NCBI GenBank assembly: GCA_027575805.1
Contig: JANBPU010000245.1
Coordinates: forward strand, 1,786 to 24,039
Direction of reading: 5' to 3'
Source: Mycoemilia scoparia
Lineage: Eukaryota; Kickxellomycota; Kickxellomycetes; Kickxellales; Kickxellaceae
Length of the DNA: 22,254 nt
How positions within the stretch are numbered: the stretch's first letter is position 1; every line of letters starts with the position of its first letter. The notes below the pieces were generated by a model, which was given only the letters and a program-made list of their open reading frames with translations, was not told the DNA's origin and ran no database searches. Shown here in pieces: positions 18,994-22,254 of this stretch. Position numbers and translations under genes: made by a program.

Positions 18994-20365
18994 TTAGTTA
19001 CGACGTCTTGATGACCCAGAATGGCTACTACCACTGTTGGCAGCAGCTTCGTAGAACGAAAAGGCCAAACAAACAGAAGCAGACAATACAACAACCTCGT
19101 AAGGCAAATAAGCCCACAAAGTGTTGATAGTCTCACAATTGTTTTCCAACAAATACAAGATCGATAGACGACCGACCGAGTAGGAAAATACACTGAGCTG
19201 ATCCATACATCCAAATGGTTTGCGCAGATCAGTTGTGGAAACCTCGGGACGGACCCAGTGGCCAAACACGAAGGGAATGAAGGTCAAGATACCAAACCAA
19301 GCAATGAATGGGCTCCACGATGCGTAGACTGGGCACAAAGATGCTAGTGAGGCGGGGAGGGCTGGTAGCTGGATGGTGATGGCTGGAAGATAGGCATCGA
19401 TGAAATAGAATGGGTAGGGGCCGAACTTGACACTGTGGAATCCCAAACTGTTGTAAGCAAATATTATGGCCTCGATTATCCAGAAAAAGTATCCGAGTTT
19501 AAGCGAAACTGGCCACTATTTTACACACATATAATACAAACAATAGATTATCAGAACATGTGGCTCGACAATGTCCAAAACATACCCTCATTCGTTCATA
19601 AGAAAGAGTAGGCCGAATACGTACCTCCTTGTAATGACTGGATTCAGGAATAACATGAGTAAACAACCTTAGCACCTTGAAAGGACATCCAAGAATGCAA
19701 CTGCGTGCGCTCTTGTAAGTAGATTCAATTGCCTCCTGTTCCTCTTCATAGCTCATCGGGAAAGTTCCTTTACTGGGTGTCTTTGGCGAAGAAACAGATT
19801 TCTCCCTGGTCAATGAGCTGCTGCTACGTCTGCCAGAACGAGTGACAGCCGCACCACGTCCCCTGGTTGGCGAACCTACAAATGGGCTCATTGGGTCATT
19901 AAAGCTTCCAGTGCTAGAACCGCGTGTTATTCTTCTATTGGAATTGTTGTCTGGGACTAGTTGTTTACCCTCTTCTTCAGCCTCATCGTCATCGTCGTTG
20001 CCACCAGGAAAAGTGTGGTTTCTATTGGTTTGGGATAATAATACAAAATATAAGAGTGCGCTTAAAGCATTATCGGTCTCTGCTTCCTTGTAGATTCTTG
20101 GCTGAAGTTAATGATACGGCTATACTTACTTGATGCGTTCCAGAATATCGGCTCTGGTTCCTTCGGCGCTGATTCCTAGTTCCGCAGCAATCTCTGTATG
20201 GCATATCACAGTCATTAAGCATTAGCGTGATACATTCAGGGCTGTTATTATTAGTGCCCATTCTCTCATTATAGGACCAGTATCGTGTATGTAATTATCG
20301 GAGCGTATCTTACCAACTAACTCTTGCTTTCGCTTATTATATATACCAGCTGGTGTCTTGCTCAT
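18994..20365 (-). CDS. SAP-domain multi-pass membrane protein, four exons
   Basis: Exons on the minus strand are 20314-20365, 20130-20193, 19625-20021 and 18994-19515. Every intron is GT-AG and all joins stay in frame, giving 344 residues. Joining exons 1 and 2 gives KRKQELVEIAAELGIS then GTRADILERIK, the helix-turn-helix pattern of a SAP domain (about 12-39), which in other proteins binds AT-rich DNA. Next come an acidic stretch (DDDDEAEEE, about 46-54) and an Arg/Ser-rich linker (RGRGAAVTRSGRRSSSS). The C-terminal half from about 172 has up to five hydrophobic segments, for example GYFFWIIEAIIFAY and IAWFGILTFIPFVF. The end is SSRRRN. SAP plus membrane spans suggests a nuclear-envelope or ER protein that tethers chromatin. 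That role is inferred, and I cannot name the family. Splice models are mine. Confidence 0.8.
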
Positions 20366-20727
20366 TTTTCAATCTTTAAGTATCGGGACTATATACGGAT
20401 ATGAGCTTGAATAAAGTAATATTCGAACAAATATAATAATGATAATAATAACAATAATAATAATATAGCGATAGAGAGTGAATAAAAGAACGTGTGAATA
20501 GGTCTGCAAAATTGAAAACTCCAAAAATGCAGCTCTGTCGCGTGTTTTATAAAACCACACACGCCCACAGCCCATATCCGCACACACGTCCCACCCTGTC
20601 ATTTGTTGGCACCTATGAGGATTGTATGTATTTTACTACTACTGCTTTTTCTCCCACACTAAACCACATCATAAAGGAATAATATAGACAGGCACAAAAC
20701 AACACACACGTTCCTGAACCAAGGCAA
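20366..20727. other. Putative bidirectional spacer, no gene seen
   Basis: It lies upstream of the minus-strand SAP gene and the plus-strand frame(s) starting near 20728. It contains an AAT-type triplet run near 20430-20465 and a palindromic TTTTATAAAA (20545-20554), about 180 nt before the SAP start, that could serve as a TATA element. Confidence 0.5.
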
Positions 20728-21297
20728 ATGTCTGCTGGGCTGTTGTTTAAAGGATACCATCGTAGTGCGATGGTGGCCAAGGCTCCTTTATTAGCTCTTT
20801 GTGTATTGGTGTTGACAAGGAAAGGAATATTCAAACCTTCTTAATATCCATGCACATTCCTTCTTCTTTTGAGAGCCTTTTGGCTTTGAAGGCAACGGCA
20901 GCTGTAGCTTTTGACATTGACACTGACGGTCATGAAAGAACTAAGACCTATTTTTGAGGCCTCATTAATGCCTTTAAAGCAGCTGAATGCTAGCGTGCCA
21001 CCATATGCTTTGGCAGAATTCTTGGGCAAAGAAAGACTGGTCGCTTTGGATTTACGTCCTAATATATGGGAAGATTTCGCTAGTGATCAAATGTATGGTA
21101 GGCAGAAGCGAGCCCTCATATCTTGGCCCAACCACCATCCAATTCATGTGCAACTCCAAAGAGCCCATTTTGCCCAAAATGCTGAGAAACTTGACCATAT
21201 ACAATTTCTTTCTGATTCATGTTCAATGATACCAGTTGAATCACCAAAAGAAAATACACACGCAATTTTATCAAGTCTTTTGCAATTTCGCATGTAG
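20728..21297 (+). pseudogene. Possible decayed gene, reading shifts between frames
   Basis: Three partly overlapping plus-strand frames look coding. The first starts at the ATG at 20728 (MSAGLLFKGYHRSAMV, 38 codons). The second is open from 20766 to 20957 and includes an ATG at 20850; near its end it reads AVAFDIDTDGHERTKTYF. The third runs from the ATG at 20932 to 21297 (121 codons, MKELRPIFEASLMPLKQL onwards). The second and third would join smoothly as TKTYF-EASLMPLKQL if the T5 run at 20951-20955 were one base shorter. The join has the look of the 'aFDl...KaYf.P..K' region of fungal DMATS-type aromatic prenyltransferases, but the match is short, and the rest of the frame does not clearly continue it. 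Alternatives are an intact 121-residue gene with an overlapping upstream frame, or chance. Confidence 0.35.
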
Positions 21298-21629
21298 CTG
21301 GATACATTTCTAGGAAATATCCCTGTAAATGCTTTACCTACACACAGATACATCTACCTCGGTTACTTTATTGAGGCGAGGGGGGAGGGGGGAGCAGTTT
21401 GATTGAAACCATTCACTGCCCTATTTATTGTCAGCAACAAAAATACCTAGAAAGAGATATGGTTATTGTTGATGTTTTTTTGTTAAATTGTTAGGCCATT
21501 ACAATTACAACATTTCTATTTAATCTTTTTCATATCATCAACTCCTAGCGATTCCAATCTTCCTTCGCCATGGCATTGATCTTTTTTTCCTATTACAGGT
21601 ACTAACAATCTTTCATTTGTCTTTAGAAA

Positions 21630-21737
21630 ACGCGTCTCAAATCATTTACAAACTCATCTTCTCCAACGGGCGTGTCGTTTTCCCTCCGATGTTACCACCA
21701 ACATTTCAGTTTAGTATAAAATAACGCGTAAACGCGT
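21630..21737. promoter_or_regulatory. Cluster of three ACGCGT (MCB-like) sites
   Basis: ACGCGT occurs at 21630-21635, 21724-21729 and 21732-21737. I noticed it nowhere else in the window. This is the palindromic MluI cell-cycle box known to bind the fungal MBF factor in G1/S promoters. A TATAAAATAA sits directly beside the pair at about 21714-21722. The target gene, if any, is not in view and may lie to the right of the window. Confidence 0.4.
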
Positions 21738-22046
21738 CAATTGGCAAAATTCACACACACCACCTGTGTTAGAAAGGGGGAAGAGAGAAGAGGGGCAAGG
21801 CCAGTCAGTTACACGATTATAAATTCTTTGGCCAATGACAACACACCCCTTAAGATCAACCAAAGAATAATAAAAATCGAGTAGACCGTTAGTGTAAAAT
21901 GATTGGATGGATTTAGGCCTTAAAAATGTAACTTCTGGATTACTACAATCGGCAGCAAAAATGTGTGAATAAACTATCATCATCACTTTATCACCACCAC
22001 CAACATGGCCATGACTGCCATTAGCAAAAGATCGATTCATATCATA

Positions 22047-22150
22047 GGAGTGATTATTTTTGAAGGGTGAAAGTTTACTAGTAAAACTAGACACATCCAT
22101 TTAGCTGTGATTGACCCTATAAATATTCACCCTTCAAAAATTATTGCCCA
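22047..22150. mobile_element. MITE copy, TIR family 1, inverted orientation
   Basis: Read on the minus strand this 104-bp copy matches the 18071-18185 copy, including TCACAGCTAAATGGATG and the shared TTTTACTAG block. Its ends are GGAGTGATTATTTTTGAAGGG and CCCTTCAAAAATTATTGCCCA. TA is present on the left, while the right flank reads TT. Confidence 0.85.
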
Positions 22151-22254
22151 TTTAACTATAACTCTTGATATAGGACCAAATTCAAAATAATCTGATTAGC
22201 TCATTATCAAATTATAATGTCCCATTATTATCCGACTTTAACATTATGTTACTT

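Larger units (their letters stand above)
21298..22254. other. Right-end spacer with MCB cluster and a MITE
   Basis: No gene was supported here; the 129-codon minus-strand frame (21711-22100) overlaps a MITE end and has no recognisable features. It contains a G-rich tract near 21376-21392, three ACGCGT sites (21630-21737) and a MITE copy at 22047-22150. Confidence 0.55.

Noticed and set aside
21376..21392. G-quadruplex candidate in the G-rich tract
   Set aside because: Only two G6 runs separated by one A; not the four separated G-tracts needed for a convincing call.
21711..22100. 129-codon minus-strand open frame at the right end
   Set aside because: It begins inside a MITE end and runs through the ACGCGT region, with no recognisable protein character.
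1..22254. tRNA, rRNA and CRISPR features
   Set aside because: A reading for tRNA B-box type GGTTCRA blocks with matching arms, rRNA cores and regularly spaced direct repeats gave nothing supportable. A weak or intron-bearing tRNA could still be missed by eye.

Overview
The window looks like nuclear DNA from a fungus. It is AT-rich, has short spliceosomal introns with GTAAGT/GTATGT-type donors and TAG/CAG acceptors, and is full of simple repeats. Its recognisable genes are a septin, a Siz/PIAS SUMO ligase, a PHS1-type dehydratase, a DHA2-type MFS exporter and a secreted CAP-like protein. The mix, the run-rich proteins and the many lineage-specific hypotheticals would fit an early-diverging fungus, but the sequence alone does not place it further. 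No rRNA, tRNA, CRISPR array or intact transposase gene was seen.

Layout. The left part (1-6.5 kb) is read on the plus strand: an unrecognised multi-pass membrane protein that may be cut by the window edge, a four-exon 3-hydroxyacyl-CoA dehydratase with a 19-nt microexon, and a four-exon SP-RING SUMO E3 ligase with a long Q/N/S/T-rich tail. From 6.8 to 20.4 kb every gene is on the minus strand: a small polytopic membrane protein, a secreted CAP-like protein, a run-rich basic protein, the MFS exporter, a short Cdc11-like septin with a degenerate P-loop, and a four-exon protein joining an N-terminal SAP domain to a multi-spanning C-terminal half. At 20.7-21.3 kb a plus-strand stretch looks coding in two overlapping frames and may be a decaying gene. 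The right end holds a cluster of three ACGCGT boxes without a visible gene.

The gene-poor spacers (notably 13.6-15.9 and 16.9-19.0 kb) are rich in microsatellites and carry a family of short inverted-repeat elements. Five copies of about 104-134 bp share ends close to TGGGCAATAATTTTTGAAGGG. Three of them are flanked by TA on both sides, as expected of Tc1/mariner-type MITEs. A separate 133-bp element with 13-bp perfect inverted ends lies at 7.8-8.0 kb.

The genes do not form an evident pathway or cluster. They are independent housekeeping functions (very-long-chain fatty acid elongation, SUMO ligation, septin scaffold) beside exporter, secreted and unknown proteins. The most rewarding items for follow-up are the MITE family, the septin nucleotide site, the microexon, the SAP/membrane protein and the possible decayed gene near the right end.
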